Positions 1 to 12,503 of a stretch of DNA of 64,000 bases are shown here, piece after piece; position 1 is the stretch's first letter, and every line of letters begins with the position of its first letter. Both the position numbers and the translations under genes were made by a program. The stretch is from Pontederia crassipes (taxonomy: Eukaryota > Streptophyta > Magnoliopsida > Commelinales > Pontederiaceae): NCBI GenBank assembly GCA_030549335.1, contig CM060191.1, positions 60,151,947 to 60,215,946 of the forward strand. Reading direction: 5' to 3'. The notes below the pieces were generated by a model. The model was not told the origin of the DNA. It searched no databases and worked only from the letters and a program-made list of their open reading frames with translations.

Positions 1-269
1 GAGAGAGTTAATGATAAACAATTCAATTCCGAACTAAATAGGCAAGAAACTTCCTCTATAAATATCCATTAATTTCATGCTAAATTGTTGAATTTATTAA
101 TGTTAAGTAAGATCTATATCTTGCATTTTTGGTATGAACGTTATTATTAGGGAAGTAAGAAAAAAATATCGGAAAAGCTAACAAGATACTTTTGAACCCA
201 TTTAAAAGTTTGCATTTTTAGGCACATGATTTTAAATTCATAAAATTACTCAATCGTCAGAGAATATGT

Positions 270-320
<51 letters not shown>

Positions 321-1207
321 CATATACATATATATATATATATATTGACAGAATTATATCGACCATAAATAGTAATGCTAAATTATGTTAAGAATGATCC
401 ATTCCAATTTATAATAAATGCTTCCTAATATTATCATAAATATATAAAATTAATTAAAAATATAGTCATGAAATAACTAATCTGATAAAAAAAATATAGG
501 GCAAACTTTTCCCATTTAGAAAAATTAGCCTTTTCTATATCACTTCCTCACCTACCTTACAAAAAGTCATATAAAAATTTAAAATGAAATTCACATGTGG
601 CTATGAGTTCATTTCAACTGAATAAATGGACCTTAATTATTGTTGAATACAGCTTAAAATTACATGTCTATTTTCTTATGGTTTTTTAGAAAATTCTTAA
701 CCACAAACTATGTCTCTTTTAAATTATTCTCGTGTGAGGAAAATGGGAATAATCTGGGAAAAAAATGTAATTGACTATTCTTTTTACAGTTTAAGAAGAA
801 AAAAAACTTATTTTAGAGAAGAACAACGGGGTCGAATCTTTAAATATTTAAACTTAATTATCAACATTTTAGATTAACATAAGATCTTTCTCCCTATATC
901 AAGATAAGGAGGAGGACGGGCAGACCAATTAACAAGTGCCAATTTTTTTTAAGAAAAAAAATTGCAAAAATGTTGTACACGGATTTTGCTGGGTTCTAAC
1001 GCGGGTGGCGGGTGCTACGTTGACGAGTCGATTGTGTTATATATATTGTTTTTATTTTATGTAATATATATATATTATATTGATGCGATTATTAATGAAG
1101 GGGACCTGCAAATTCAATATATGATCCGGTCGTAATAAATGCGCTAGGTCTTCTAAGACAGCTCCATTTCTTTATTTTTTTCTCCTCCTCTAATTCATAC
1201 TCCTAAT
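1..1207. other. AT-rich intergenic DNA with a TA microsatellite
   Basis: No gene is seen. An alternating TA/TATACA simple repeat fills about 270-345. The rest is AT-rich DNA with no open frame that resembles a protein family. A short GC-richer patch near 990-1040 has no recognisable identity. Confidence 0.6.
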
Positions 1208-1740
1208 CATAGTGGAGTTGGTTAAGGACGTGTGATAAATACATTAAAGTTTAAATTCTTTTAAAATAATATATATATATGATTTATTTGCATATCACTT
1301 TTAAGAGAGATGCTGAGTACATCTAACTAACCAACGATTCCTATAAATGCTCAGTGCATCGTAGATCACTTTCAAAAAGGATTCGGATAAATAATATATT
1401 TAAATAATGAAATTTCGTCATTTGTCATCTGAATTAGTAATCAGATCAACGATTCAAATGCGCTAAACATCTCTCCAACATTTTCACATATTCTCATATT
1501 CATAGTGGAGTTGGTTAAGGACGTATGATAAATACACTAAAGTTTAAATTCTTTTAAAATTATATATATAATTCACCTTAAAACATCATCAAAAAAGATG
1601 TTGAGCGCATTTAAATAATTGATACACTGATCGATAATTTAGATAAATAATATATTTAAAATAATGAGATTTAGTCATATGTGAGTTGAATTGTTGATTA
1701 GTGAATCAATGATTTAAAAGCGTTTAACATCCCTAAAGAG
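1208..1740. repeat. Tandem duplication, period about 293 bp
   Basis: Two diverged copies start with the same phrase CATAGTGGAGTTGGTTAAGG at 1208 and 1501. They stay alignable through AAAGTTTAAATTCTTTTAAAA, AGATAAATAATATATTTAAA and a shared end near AACATC. No coding potential is seen. It may be an old MITE or LTR piece that duplicated in tandem. Confidence 0.75.
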
Positions 1741-2938
1741 CAAAATGTGCTCTTGAGATGAATTATATATATATATATTATCTAATAATTTTAATGGATT
1801 TTATATTAAAAAAATTTCAATATCTTCAGTTGAAAAAATAATTAAGAATAAATGTTGTAAGATAAAACTTATCTTTAAATAAAATATAGAGCTCATCTTT
1901 TAAAGTTCTTTTAAACACAAAAACTTATTTTTCCTCCTTAAAGTCGCCTAATCCTGTTCTTTATATATCTTATAGAAAGAAAATAAAGAGTATATAAGGT
2001 ATGATGAAGTGCGATTCATCATATTTATTTATTTTCCTTGGTGTCTAAATCATGGATAGTCATGATTCAAAGGTCGAACGGTTGCATAATTAAGATCACC
2101 TGCATTATGTTCGGCTTAAATAGTTGGAGGGGTCTCATTTTGTACCGTAGTATTATTGAAAGGGCCAGCTGCTTTTGCTTTGTGGCATCACTCATTGACG
2201 ACGAGAAATAGTTTCTTTTTTTTTTTCTTTTTTCACGAATGAACGGAACAATTTTTAAAAAATCAATTAGAATGTTAAATAGCAATTAGTATTATATTAA
2301 AAATATTAGTTTTAAAATTTTTATTCATTCTTTATAAATTTGTCCTTTCACTTCATGATGTCCTCTTTTATCTTCCACTTGTCCTTCATTTGTTTTTTTT
2401 TTTTTCAATTTCCCTTTAATTTCTAGTTTAATCATTTTTCAAACTTCTTCAATTTTTTTTATACAGGATTAGATGTTGACCAGCTCGTGCAAGAATAGAT
2501 AATTACCACGCGATTTTTTCAAAATATTGAATCGTGCATCCAAATATTCACGACAAATGAGAGGACGTTTGAAATGATATCAATAGCAAAGCTTTGACAC
2601 TCTGACACCTATTAATTCATTAATATATTATTTGTTTTAACATTTTGATTTATTTTGATAAATGAAGAAGGTAACCGCAGAAAAAAATTACAAAAATGCA
2701 TCAACTTTTACCTTGAACGTATATCTAGACTAAATTTTGAAGTAAAAAATCACTAACTTTAAATTGATTTTTAACATAGCCTCAGTTATTTGTTTTGTCG
2801 AAAAAATTGTTAAGAGTTCACTCATTAATGCCACATAGATCCATATAGATGAGTAGATGTCATGTGTTAAAAATAAATATTATAAAAAAAATTCTCATAT
2901 TAAATCTCATGAACCCTATTGCTATTTGTCGAACCCTT
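1741..2938. other. AT-rich intergenic DNA, no gene seen
   Basis: Only short, low-complexity frames occur. The longest, a 72-codon minus-strand frame at 2067-2285, has no recognisable motif and a composition typical of AT-rich noise. Confidence 0.55.
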
Positions 2939-3086
2939 AGGTTCTGTTTGATAATTTAAATTAAGAGTGATGAATTAGGGTGAATGTAGTAAGGAAGGGT
3001 CAAGATTGAGTGTGATGAGTGTTTATATAAAAATAATTTAATAGGGGTACTACCAATTCTCTCCACTGCACGATTGAGACACGACG

Positions 3087-5839
3087 TGTGACGACCAACC
3101 TCGACGGTCAGCCGTCATGAGAGGTGAAATAATAATATTATTTATCTTAAAATTTGATTATAATTAAAGCGCAAAAATTGTGATTCAAAAAGAAGTTGTC
3201 ATAAATTTTTTAAAAATTTCAGCATGACCTCTGCATACAGAGAATAATGGTCAAAATGGCAACATGTACATAGAATGTATTCATCTCAAAATATAATTTG
3301 TCATATGATAAGAAGGGACAAAGTCCATAACATGACAATAAAAATATAAGAGCATTTCAACTCAACCTCATGTAGAACAAAACGATGCAAGTCTCCAATC
3401 AAAGGACACTATGATCACAAGATCCAACATTCATTTGCCAAAAGTTTCTAAGACTAGAAATTGGGATACATTTAAAGGTTTTTTTAGCCATAAGTAGATA
3501 ATAAGGACCGATTCCTTTATCACATAGCCTACTCCCAACTACGAATTTCCTAAAATATACTTAACAGTCATCACTTGCAAGGAATTGAAAATGAGAGGTA
3601 AGCACTATGAGCTTAGTGAGTGGAAGGCACATGAATATAAGAAAAACCAAGAAAATAAATATCCCACATAAAACCAAAATCCAAAATAAATGTATGAGTT
3701 ACTCTCTTTAACTACAAAGGTAGTAGTGCAAAGAGAGGGCTATTCCTCACCTAGGGCGTATGGCTAATACGATTCCTAAGTAAGTTGTTGTGCGGACTAG
3801 GAGTTGCCACCATCCACGGGCTTAATAATTTACCACTACGATATCGTCCTTGTATAGGAAAGTGTAACTCATATTATGAATTTAATATTTGCCATCATGG
3901 AATGGTCTTAATAGTTTCCGCACCTACTCAGAGTTGATCAAGCTCCGATGAAATAAAAATTTCGCTACAAAGCGATTTTTTTATGACATAATTAATATGA
4001 TATATGAATGCACATGCTCTGGCAAATAAGCAAATCCATGGTTTAATTTCTACACATTCTGAAAATTCACATAAAGCATAGAATATGAGAAAGCACCATA
4101 AGTTCAAGAAAACAAATCAGATTTCAAATAATTCCAGTTCTGATTCTCCCATGGCATAAAAGCACATATTACATATGATGCGAAGAATTCCCTTAAATGA
4201 ATCGAAATCCAAATAGAAAACTCGTCTTACATCAGCGTAAGACTATGGAAGCTACTAGAGTTTTACTTAATATTATCATGTAATCCACTCACCTCGATAT
4301 GCCTGACAGCACACGATGTCTACGTCCAAATAAAATTGACAAGGTGAACAACCTAGTCAATATATCTACCTATAAATCAATTTTTACATATGATTACATT
4401 TATTCATAAGTTAAGTAATTCAATTCCTAATCACAGGACTTAACAATTTTCATTATCAATTAATGATTGATATAAAGGGCTAATTAAAAATGCCGAATTC
4501 TAATCAAGTTGTTACAAAATTTTATTTTCAGGTTAGTCATATGTATAAATTTGAAATTAAATCTATTATTATCTTGGAACAAATGTTGATATAAATGAAT
4601 CCAAAAATCCTTTCTCTCTTCCCCTTTCTAACTCATCAGCCAAGTCAACATAGACTTAAACAAGCAGATTAGATTCATACTCTTCTCAAGTAAATTCACC
4701 CAATTGGTACACTTGTTCCCCCAACAATTTGTTTGGTGTCCGGCGGAAAGAAGAGACAGCATTAATGTATAGACTAGAAATCTAAATCAAGGACTAACCA
4801 CATCAAATAATGCAAACTGATCTCAGTTACTCTCACTAGAATTTTTGGAAGATTCTAGATTCGGGTTATTGAAGCTCTCCGATGGCTGCGAGGGCTTGGC
4901 ATGAAAAGGCAAGTGAAACAACAATGTCTTCAACACAATTGAAGAGAAAAGAAAAAGAAAAAAAAATCAATCCTAGAATCCAGCCGCTCGGTCTGAGAAG
5001 GTTCAAGAACTTACTAGCAAGAAAATCAGATTCTGCACGTTTAGAAAAATACCCAAACAGAGGGCCGACGAACTCGATGCGGAGGTGAAAAGGTGAAAAA
5101 CGAAACCAACACTAAGAAAGGAGAAAGGTTCAGAAATGTTGGTCTCCTACAAATCGATGAACCTGAGATTTTTAGGGAGTTTCATACACCCACCAGATTT
5201 GGATCACTGCTGCTGTGTTGGGCTTCCGGTGATGCAGATTCCGACAACGAGAAGAGGGTGCAGAAGGTTCATTTGAGGAAGAAGATAGGAGGAACAGGAG
5301 ATCAAAAATTTCATCTCAAGCCAGAAATTCCAAAGATTATAAACACCTACTTGATGCGAATCTCAAGCATGCTAGCAATGCTCCCTTGGATTGCAGATGG
5401 CAGTGGTTCTGATAGCAAGGAGAAGGGGCGGCCACTGTTGCAGGGGGACTTGACTTGGGGGAGAAAAAAATGAGAAATAGTGATGATTATAGCAGCAAGG
5501 AGAGGAGAATGTAAGAAGTGATTTGGGGTTTTATGGTTTGTAGGCACACAAAAGAGAGCAAGAATTGTGAGGGAGAAGAGGAAAAGAAAGAAAGAGGGTT
5601 TTTTTATTTTTTTATTTTTTTTTGGTTTTCAGCCCTCTCGTGAGGAAGGAAGGGAAAAGGGAACAAAAATGAAATATTTTAAATTAGATTGATTGGATTT
5701 TTTATTACTTTTTCTTTCAACTTTCCTATACAAAAGAACAAGGTTTCCAAACAAAAAATTATTTATAAGTATATATGGTTGGAATATTTTATTTATTTAT
5801 TTATTTCTTTTTTTGTGTGTGTTGGGTCAGGACCCCACA
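3087..5839 (-). mobile_element. Solo LTR, about 2.75 kb, with perfect 5-bp target duplication
   Basis: The block begins TGTGACGACC and ends GGACCCCACA, and CGACG directly flanks both sides (3082-3086 and 5840-5844). No internal retrotransposon coding is present, so it is a solo LTR formed by recombination between LTRs. It belongs to the same family as 36773-39517: similar length (2753 against 2745 bp) and, about 115 bp inside each left end, the related phrase AAAAATTTC(A/G)GCATGAC. The pyrimidine-rich leader-like tract near 5480-5640, read on the minus strand, suggests minus-strand sense. The 126-codon plus-strand frame at 5093-5473 lies inside the LTR and is not credible as a gene. Probably Ty3/Gypsy by size and monocot habit; the lineage is not proven. 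Confidence 0.85.
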
Positions 5840-6306
5840 CGACGGTTCTACATGTGACCTTGGTTCATCTATTTTTTCGTATTCTCTTGCACTAGATAGG
5901 GGACTATTCGAGTAGACCGATCGTCTGTTGGAAAACTCATGGGAGCGTGTGTCGCATTTGCTTTGACCGACCTCCTCGATGTCACGTTATGCACGTTGCT
6001 GCCGCATTCACTTCTATCGACCTCCTCACGAGACCTCGCAGCCCGAGTGAGACCTCGCCGCCACCTTCGTGACCCTCATTGCTGCCTTCGCGAGTCCTTG
6101 TCGTCGCCCACGCGAGCCCTCGGTGCTGCCCGAGCGAGCCCAATGCTGCCTTCATGAACACTCACCATTGCCTTCATGAGCCCAAGCGAGACCTCCCCGC
6201 CACCCTCGCGAGCAATCCTCTCAATGATGAAATGAACCTATTTTTTAGGGGCAGATGACTAGGGTACCCCATCCAAAGCGAGAGAGTGAGAAAAATAGAG
6301 ATGAAT

Positions 6307-6490
6307 GGGGGCCGCATCTAGGACCGTCGCGTCTCAATTGTGCGGTGGAGGGAGTTGGTAGCAGGGTGCCCCCAACTTAAATGAACCGGGCCACATCTAG
6401 GACCATCACGCCTCAATCGTGCGGTGGGGGTGGGGGTGGGGAGGTGGGGAAGGGGGGAGTTGGTAATAGGGTGCTCCCAACTTAAGTGGA
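6307..6490. repeat. Two-copy tandem repeat of about 81-100 bp
   Basis: Units begin at 6307 and 6388 (GGGGGCCGCATCTAGGACC and GGGCCACATCTAGGACC) and both end CCCCAACTTAA or CTCCCAACTTAA. The second is longer because of a G-rich GGGGGT expansion. Both units contain the inverted counterpart of 3041-3086. Confidence 0.7.
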
Positions 6491-6904
6491 GCACCTCCAT
6501 TAAATCCTATATAAAAATATCTTTATTATTCTTAAAAAAATTATTTGGTTGAGAAGAAATAAGGGAAAATAATGATAATTATTTTTAAATCTTTCAAAAT
6601 TATTAATTTGGAGAATTTAGTTTTAAGTCAAGTGATGGATTTGTATATAAATTAATAATTTAACGTCAATTCATCCTTAGTTAAATTAATAATATTTGTA
6701 TATAAACATGACGCAGAATTTTTAATTCCACCACATTTTAATTAAACCTAATCATCGCTTCTAAACCTTCCATTCAAACACATCTTTAAATTTTATGGTG
6801 TTTAAAAATTCCACTATATTTTTTACCCCCTCTGTGATGTCATAAAACATATATATCTCTCTCCTACGTTGATGCCATTTCCTACCTACAAACAATATTA
6901 TCGG

Positions 6905-7600
6905 ATAGGACCGGCCGGTTCAACCGGTTCAACGACGAACCATCCCAAAACCCGATTTGGTTTGATATTAAAATTGATTTTGGCATTGAATCGAGAAAAA
7001 TCAGTTGAATCGATTGGTTGAACCAGTTCAACCTGATTCAATTCAAATTTTAAAAAATAAAATTAAAAAATGATAAAAATAGGAAAATTAGAAAAAGGAA
7101 AGGAATATACGAAAGATAAAAAGGAGGGAACATGACATGTATAAAATTAAATAGGAATTGAAATAAATAAAGGTAAGTATTTGAAATTGGACAATATTAA
7201 AATGAAAAATTATCAAGGACATAAATAAAGGAAATAGAAAGAAAAGTGTTAGAGAAAAAAGAAATAAGAATAATTTAAGATAAAATTTATTAATACAGAA
7301 TCTATCATCAATAAATAATAGATATTAAATTAATAATAATACATTTATATTTATATGTTAATCATTATTAAAAATTTTAATAATAAAAATTATGTTATAT
7401 TAATTTTTAATATTATTAATAGGTTATTAGTACAATATTCATATACTATATCATATAACTTATATTATATCTTTATAATTATTATAAATAATATTATTTT
7501 AATAAAATCTGGTTCAATCCGGTTGAACTCAATCGGATCGGTCCAACCGTGATCTGGTAAGGAGCCTAGTCCGATCACCGGTACGATTTTGAAAACATTG
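6905..7600. mobile_element. MITE-like element with CCGGTTCAACCGG terminal repeats, copy 1
   Basis: A roughly 700-bp AT-rich core is bounded by GC-rich ends made of GGTTCAACCGGTTCAAC phrases on the left and GGTTCAATCCGGTTGAAC with CGGTCCAACCG on the right, which are inverted relative to each other. The core matches 14041-14400 in reverse complement, for example CCTATTTTTATCATTTTTTAA next to TATTCCTTTCC. Noncoding. The superfamily is not determined; a Mutator-like or foldback element is possible. Confidence 0.7.
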
Positions 7601-8822
7601 ACTGCAAGTGTTTCTCTTGGCATATTCCTACTATCATTGTGAGTCACCTCTTGTCATCTTCGTAACTCAATTTCCTTGTAAGATATCGATTAAAATTCTA
7701 ACCTTTATATAAGATTTAAGTAAAAGTTTTATATTTTTACCTTTTTTAGTTCTAGTTTTGTTACTTTGTTTAAGTAAATATCTAAATATTAAGTTGAAAA
7801 GGGGTACCTTCATGTTTGTCCTCCCATGTATTTTTAGTTACTATTTTATATGTTATGCGTCCATATAATATTCATTCTTAGGATGTTTCCAAGATATCCC
7901 TTCCTTAAGAAATTTATTGTCTCTCTTACATCTAATTGTCTTCATTTATTCTATTAAAATGTTCTTTTTTATGTTCATAATTTCTGAGTTATAAATGTGT
8001 TACTTACTATGAAGGATGGACACACATTTTGAGATGTGTTTATACCATGGTGGCAAAATGCAATTGGAACTTGAGGTGGTAAAATATGTTGTACAAAAAA
8101 AAAATGCTATGGTTTGAGCTACTTGACATGCTTGTTGACTTGGGTTAAGTTGTGGTATAGAATTCCACAACTTAATTTATCTTCAGGATCAATTGAGATG
8201 AGTAATTATTCTGATGTAACATGGCTGAGCATGGGTACAAAGATGGGGTGATTGATGTTTATGTGGAGACAAATCAAGAAAGTTTTGATAATATGTAGCC
8301 CAATGACATTGCTTCAAAAGAATTGGAGGAACGTGATAAAGCTAGTGCAAATATATGGCTGCAATGGAGACTCTGAATAGTGATCCACAAGAAAGGATAA
8401 AAGAAAAGTCTATTCAACATGTAACAACTCATAGTGATCAAGCTTCAGAATTAGGATAACATGGATGCAATTTTCTTAGTTATTACGCTAAATTAAATGA
8501 TGAGATTATCACCCCTTGTACTAAGGAAGATGAAAACATAAAAAGAAATAAAATATTAAGCCATGTGAAGCTGGTCCAAAAACAATAGGCAGTGGCTGAA
8601 CAAAGTACCCAAAAGTGCTAGGAAATGGTGCGGTCCTCATCAATAGTATGATATGTGGTGGTGGTGCAAGTGGTTAAGGCGGCAAAATCGATGTGGAAGT
8701 AGAGACACAAACATCCTCGTATGGTGTTGTTGTTGATACTGCATCATAAACTTTCTCCTCCTATTGTTGTTGTTCTTGCACCATACCCTCTTCCTCCTCT
8801 TGTTGTTGTTGTTGTTGTAGGA
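7601..8822. other. Intergenic DNA; possible decayed coding scraps
   Basis: No intact gene. At 8220-8700 a plus-strand reading has coding-like composition but is broken by many stops and matches no family I recognise. A GTT/GTTGTTGTT-rich patch lies at 8755-8820, just downstream of the end of the broken CAF1 gene. Confidence 0.45.
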
Positions 8823-10761
8823 CTATGGGTGGTCCTCGGCACCATATAGGATGCAAGTGCCATCTTCTTCCCTTAGGTTATGAGCTTTCTTCATGGCCCA
8901 AAACGCTGTCATCAAGCTATCATATCTTACTTGTTTAGCATAATATCCCCTTCTATCCTAACCTTTAAGAGGTGGAAAGGTAACATCTTCAAGCTTATTT
9001 GTCCATCCAACAATCCATCACAAAATCTAGCTAGATACTTGATATCGAAGAATTCTCCTAAAACATTTCTTGCAAGTTTCAAGAAGTCATCTAAGGTCGT
9101 CCTAGGCAATGGTCATTGTGTGAGCACCTTGACTAGGTAAGCTATGTCATCGATGTCATGAAATGTTAACCATTTCACTGTTGGATCCCAAAGGGCAGCA
9201 AGAGGGAGAGAGGGGGGGTGGGGTGATTGGTGTTTAAACGGTTTCACAAAACATGTCACGGAAACCTAAAATCGATTCTTTAAACCTTTAAAATCAATGC
9301 AATTTGGATCATACCACAAACACAACATGATAGAGAGAGAGAGAGAGAGAGAGAATGAAATCAAATATGATGAACCCGGTTGTTGATGAGGTTCGGTCAC
9401 ACCTTGGCATACGTTCCCACTCCGACTATTCGACCTTGAGATCGCTAGAGATTTCACTAAAACACTTTCTTTATTCCAAATGAGGCAAGGAAGAAACATC
9501 CTTTACATCAATCACCTCTTCTCCGCTTCGAGAGGTAAGGCACACCTCTCCTTCTAGGAAGCTAATCTTTTCTCTTGCTCAAGTGATAAGATATGAAACC
9601 TCTTTTACATAGGAGCTCTCTTAATTTTTCTGAAAGATTGTTTCTCTCTTTTACAATATCATGCTCACAAGAAGATAAGAGATAAAGAAGAAAAAACTTA
9701 AAATGATAACTTCAAGGAAAAGATCTTCTTTTGATAACTTGAAGTTTTTCTTCAATGTATGGATGAATGTCTTTGCTTCTGGTTTTAACACTTTTTATAG
9801 GCTTCAGCACGTGAAAATTTTGTTTAGAATTTATTCCATATTTTACTCATTAAAAAATAGTCGTTATTATTTATTTGATTTGGAGGCCGGTCAACCGCAC
9901 ATCGACCGGTCTATGTGACCATTGCACGATTTCTTCAGCTTCTGCGCTTGATCAAACTATCAACCGACCAGTCGATCGATATAGTCTCGACGTCGACCAG
10001 TACATTAACCAGTATAGTCTTGATGCTGACCGGTATTGGTTAGACATGAATCTAGGTATCTTGGATCAGTCGACCGGTGTATCTTCGTCCGGGCTTATTT
10101 GCTTCGATCGCTTGATCTGTACTATTTTGAACATAACTTTTTGCACAATTATCCAAATTAGATAATTTTGGATTCTATGGATAGCTAACAGGATTATCTA
10201 CATTTTGATATTCATTTTTCATCCAAAATATAATATGATAATAGTCAATTATTAAATCAAAGTTTAATACATAAAGTTGTCCATTTTTATTTAAACTTTT
10301 TCATCATTTAATTTTAATCTTTCGAGGTTTATATCATTAAAATATAATTTTATATGGCATTAAAACTTTGCTCCAACATTCACGTGTCCATAATATGCGC
10401 TCAACAACTCTCGTAGTTGGCCCGAGAAGGTGTATGCATCAACGCGGTCTTGCAAGTTCTTCTTGAGGTCTATGCCACTCTTCCTTAAGGTTGACACCCC
10501 CATTGAGTCACATCCACATTCGACATCGGAAAAGAACCATAGCCATTGAACAACGTAAATCCAACTTGGATAAGCCTTTGGCACATTAAGCTTGACGACA
10601 CGATACACGGCCTCCTTGGACGCACGTCGAGGCAAATTCTGAAGAAACTTTGGGAGCTCGGTGTCGAGCTTGACAAAGTTATGTTCAGACAAGAGGTATG
10701 AGATGATGGCAAATTTTTCGTGCATGTTCTCCCTCCATACATTAATCACAAAATCTTTCAT
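8823..10761 (-). pseudogene. CAF1/POP2-type mRNA deadenylase pseudogene, split by a solo LTR
   Basis: CAF1 is the DEDD-family 3'-5' exonuclease of the CCR4-NOT complex that shortens mRNA poly(A) tails. The amino half (10761 to 10379) starts MKDFVINVWRENMHEKFAII, then VKLDTELPKFL (Exo I, D and E present, but the usual FPG after DTE is lost) and STLRKSGIDLKKN. The frame then runs into an LTR (9179-10378). Removing one copy of TTCAC, the carboxy half continues in phase from 9178: WLTFHDIDDIAYLVKVLT (Exo II), FFDIKYLARFCDGLLDG, YDSLMTAFWAMKK (Exo III) and ILYGAE, with a stop at 8823. All four DEDD acidic residues can be placed. Other lesions are an in-frame TGA at 9113-9115, where the family usually has a basic residue, and a frameshift near 8925-8970. 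The total of about 245 codons is slightly shorter than a usual CAF1 (about 270). Single-exon structure is consistent with plant CAF1 genes. Confidence 0.85.
9179..10378. mobile_element. Solo LTR, 1200 bp, inserted in the CAF1 gene
   Basis: The ends are perfect inverted heptamers, TGTTGGA at 9179 and TCCAACA ending at 10378. TTCAC flanks both sides (9174-9178 and 10379-10383). There is no internal coding, so this is a solo LTR. It contains a GA microsatellite at 9332-9353 and a cluster of GACCGGT/CGACCAG phrases at 9885-10080. Its left end, TGTTGGATCCCAAAGGGC followed by a G-rich run, is a style common in plant LTRs. The lineage cannot be told without internal sequence. Confidence 0.88.
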
Positions 10762-11430
10762 TATTTCTATTTCTTTGGTAATAATGATTAACCAATTTTA
10801 GCAAAGAAAAAGAAGTTAATAATACCAATTAAATCTATATAGAAACAGATTAAGCAGATGGTTGATTAAACAAGTGACGACAAAGAAGGATTTGATGTAG
10901 TATATACTAGTTTCTAATTAATATCAATCAGATAGAAACCAACCCAAACAATACAACTACTAGATAGAAACAACAGTTGACTGATTAAACTAGAAGGTAA
11001 GCAAATTAATATTACAATCAACCCAATAAGTAGACAGATGGTTGCTTTATATAAGCAAGTAAAATAATCAGGTGATATCAAACAATTAATCTAATTGACT
11101 AGAGAAGGAAAAGGGCAACGTAAGTGTAAAGTCTTTAACGAGCTAACAAGAAACAATTAATCAGACACTAGCAATTAATTCAACGAGCAAGATTAACAAA
11201 GAAATTGAATTGTCAGACTAAAAATTACAGGTAGGCCTCTTGATTAGGGCCACCGGGAAATTGAAGCAGTTGGTGTCAAGCGTCTGGTCATGGGCGTAAG
11301 AGGAGCCCTCCCTCCCACAAGAAAACGGTGACGACGAACTCTTGGCAAGCCAAGAAGCAGCTCAAGAAGATTGTGCAATGGTTCATCGTCCCGTAGGTGA
11401 GGCCAAGACTGAGGCAGATCGAGCTCAAGA
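10762..11430. other. Upstream flank of the CAF1 pseudogene, no gene seen
   Basis: This AT-rich stretch would hold the promoter of the broken CAF1 gene, but no distinct TATA signal is assigned. A GC-richer piece at 11250-11430 looks like a fragment of older coding or LTR DNA, without a recognisable product. Confidence 0.4.
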
Positions 11431-12503
11431 TGTAACACCCACAAAATTTGACCCCAATTTAGAGATCGAACCTTAAGAGGCGCTACATTTTCCTCATTTT
11501 TCTTAACCTAATTACATAAAATATCACAGCGAAAAAATACTATGATAGGCATACTTAACATAATAAAATAGGAAAAGACTTCATAAGTGAATAAATTCTA
11601 AGATAATATACTAGCACATGAGTCACGTAAGCTCTAACGTAAGGACCAGATATAGGGTTCATAAAATACATACATGAGTTCACATTAGAGTGCATGACTC
11701 AAGTTCCATAGGCCATACATACTTGACTCTCAAAAGAGTTCATCATCAAAGTATAAACTATTATATGATAACTTGGGTCATAGCCCGATCCTCACATATG
11801 TAATCTTCTTGTCATGAGGCTTTCACTGTTGAGCCTAAGCCTTATCTATACCTGCACAAATCCATGAGGTGTAGAGAATTTCTCTCGTTAGAGTATGTTG
11901 AGACCCATGCATGTTGTGATCCTATAACATGCTTTTCATGACATATGCATTATATCATAATAGAAATATAGGACATATGCATGTTGTGAGCTACATATGC
12001 ACACTATATGGCATGTGAACAATCATCATGGCGAGATCATATAAGCATATCACATTATTCCATATCATGCTAAGGCATACATGAACTTATCTTGTTTAAC
12101 ATTTATCATCTTTATTCATCATATCATATGACAATAGAACATTCATTAGCATCCTATTAGGTGCATACATCATCATCATCTTTATGTTTCAAGTCATATA
12201 ATCATAATCATAAGATATGACCATGTCATCTTCTCGTCTTTCATCTTTAGTTAGATAGCTTCTTATCTTAGTGATTGACAAGTCCATATTGGCTCATCGA
12301 TCTTTGCTAGCAAGTCCGGAATCTTATCTTTCGTCATACGACGACAACAAGAGACCTTCGTAAATCCATCTTTTAATTACATTCATTTTATTAATACATA
12401 CAAACACTCAATGCATATTGCATATTTTAATTCTATTTAAGGTCATACATGCGTCAAAATTTTCTAAGTGTGGAACATTCAACATAACATGATTTTGACA
12501 TTG

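Larger units (their letters stand above)
2939..6790. mobile_element. Possible TIR-flanked DNA element hosting a solo LTR
   Basis: Positions about 3041-3086 are repeated in inverted orientation at about 6318-6362; both carry a TACCAA...GCAC(A/G)ATTGAGAC core and end in CGACG on the left-arm strand. Resemblance extends outwards: 2945-2985 (TGTTTGAT...GATGAATTAGGG) resembles the complement of about 6745-6785 (TGTTTGAATGG...GATGATTAGG). This suggests an old DNA transposon or MITE with long terminal inverted repeats, later opened by the LTR at 3087-5839. Outer ends and target duplication were not resolved. The core left of 6240 is a GC-rich degenerate repeat built on CTCGCCGCCACC-like phrases. Confidence 0.4.

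Noticed and set aside
5093-5473. 126-codon plus-strand frame
   Set aside because: It lies inside the 3087-5839 solo LTR with no protein motif.
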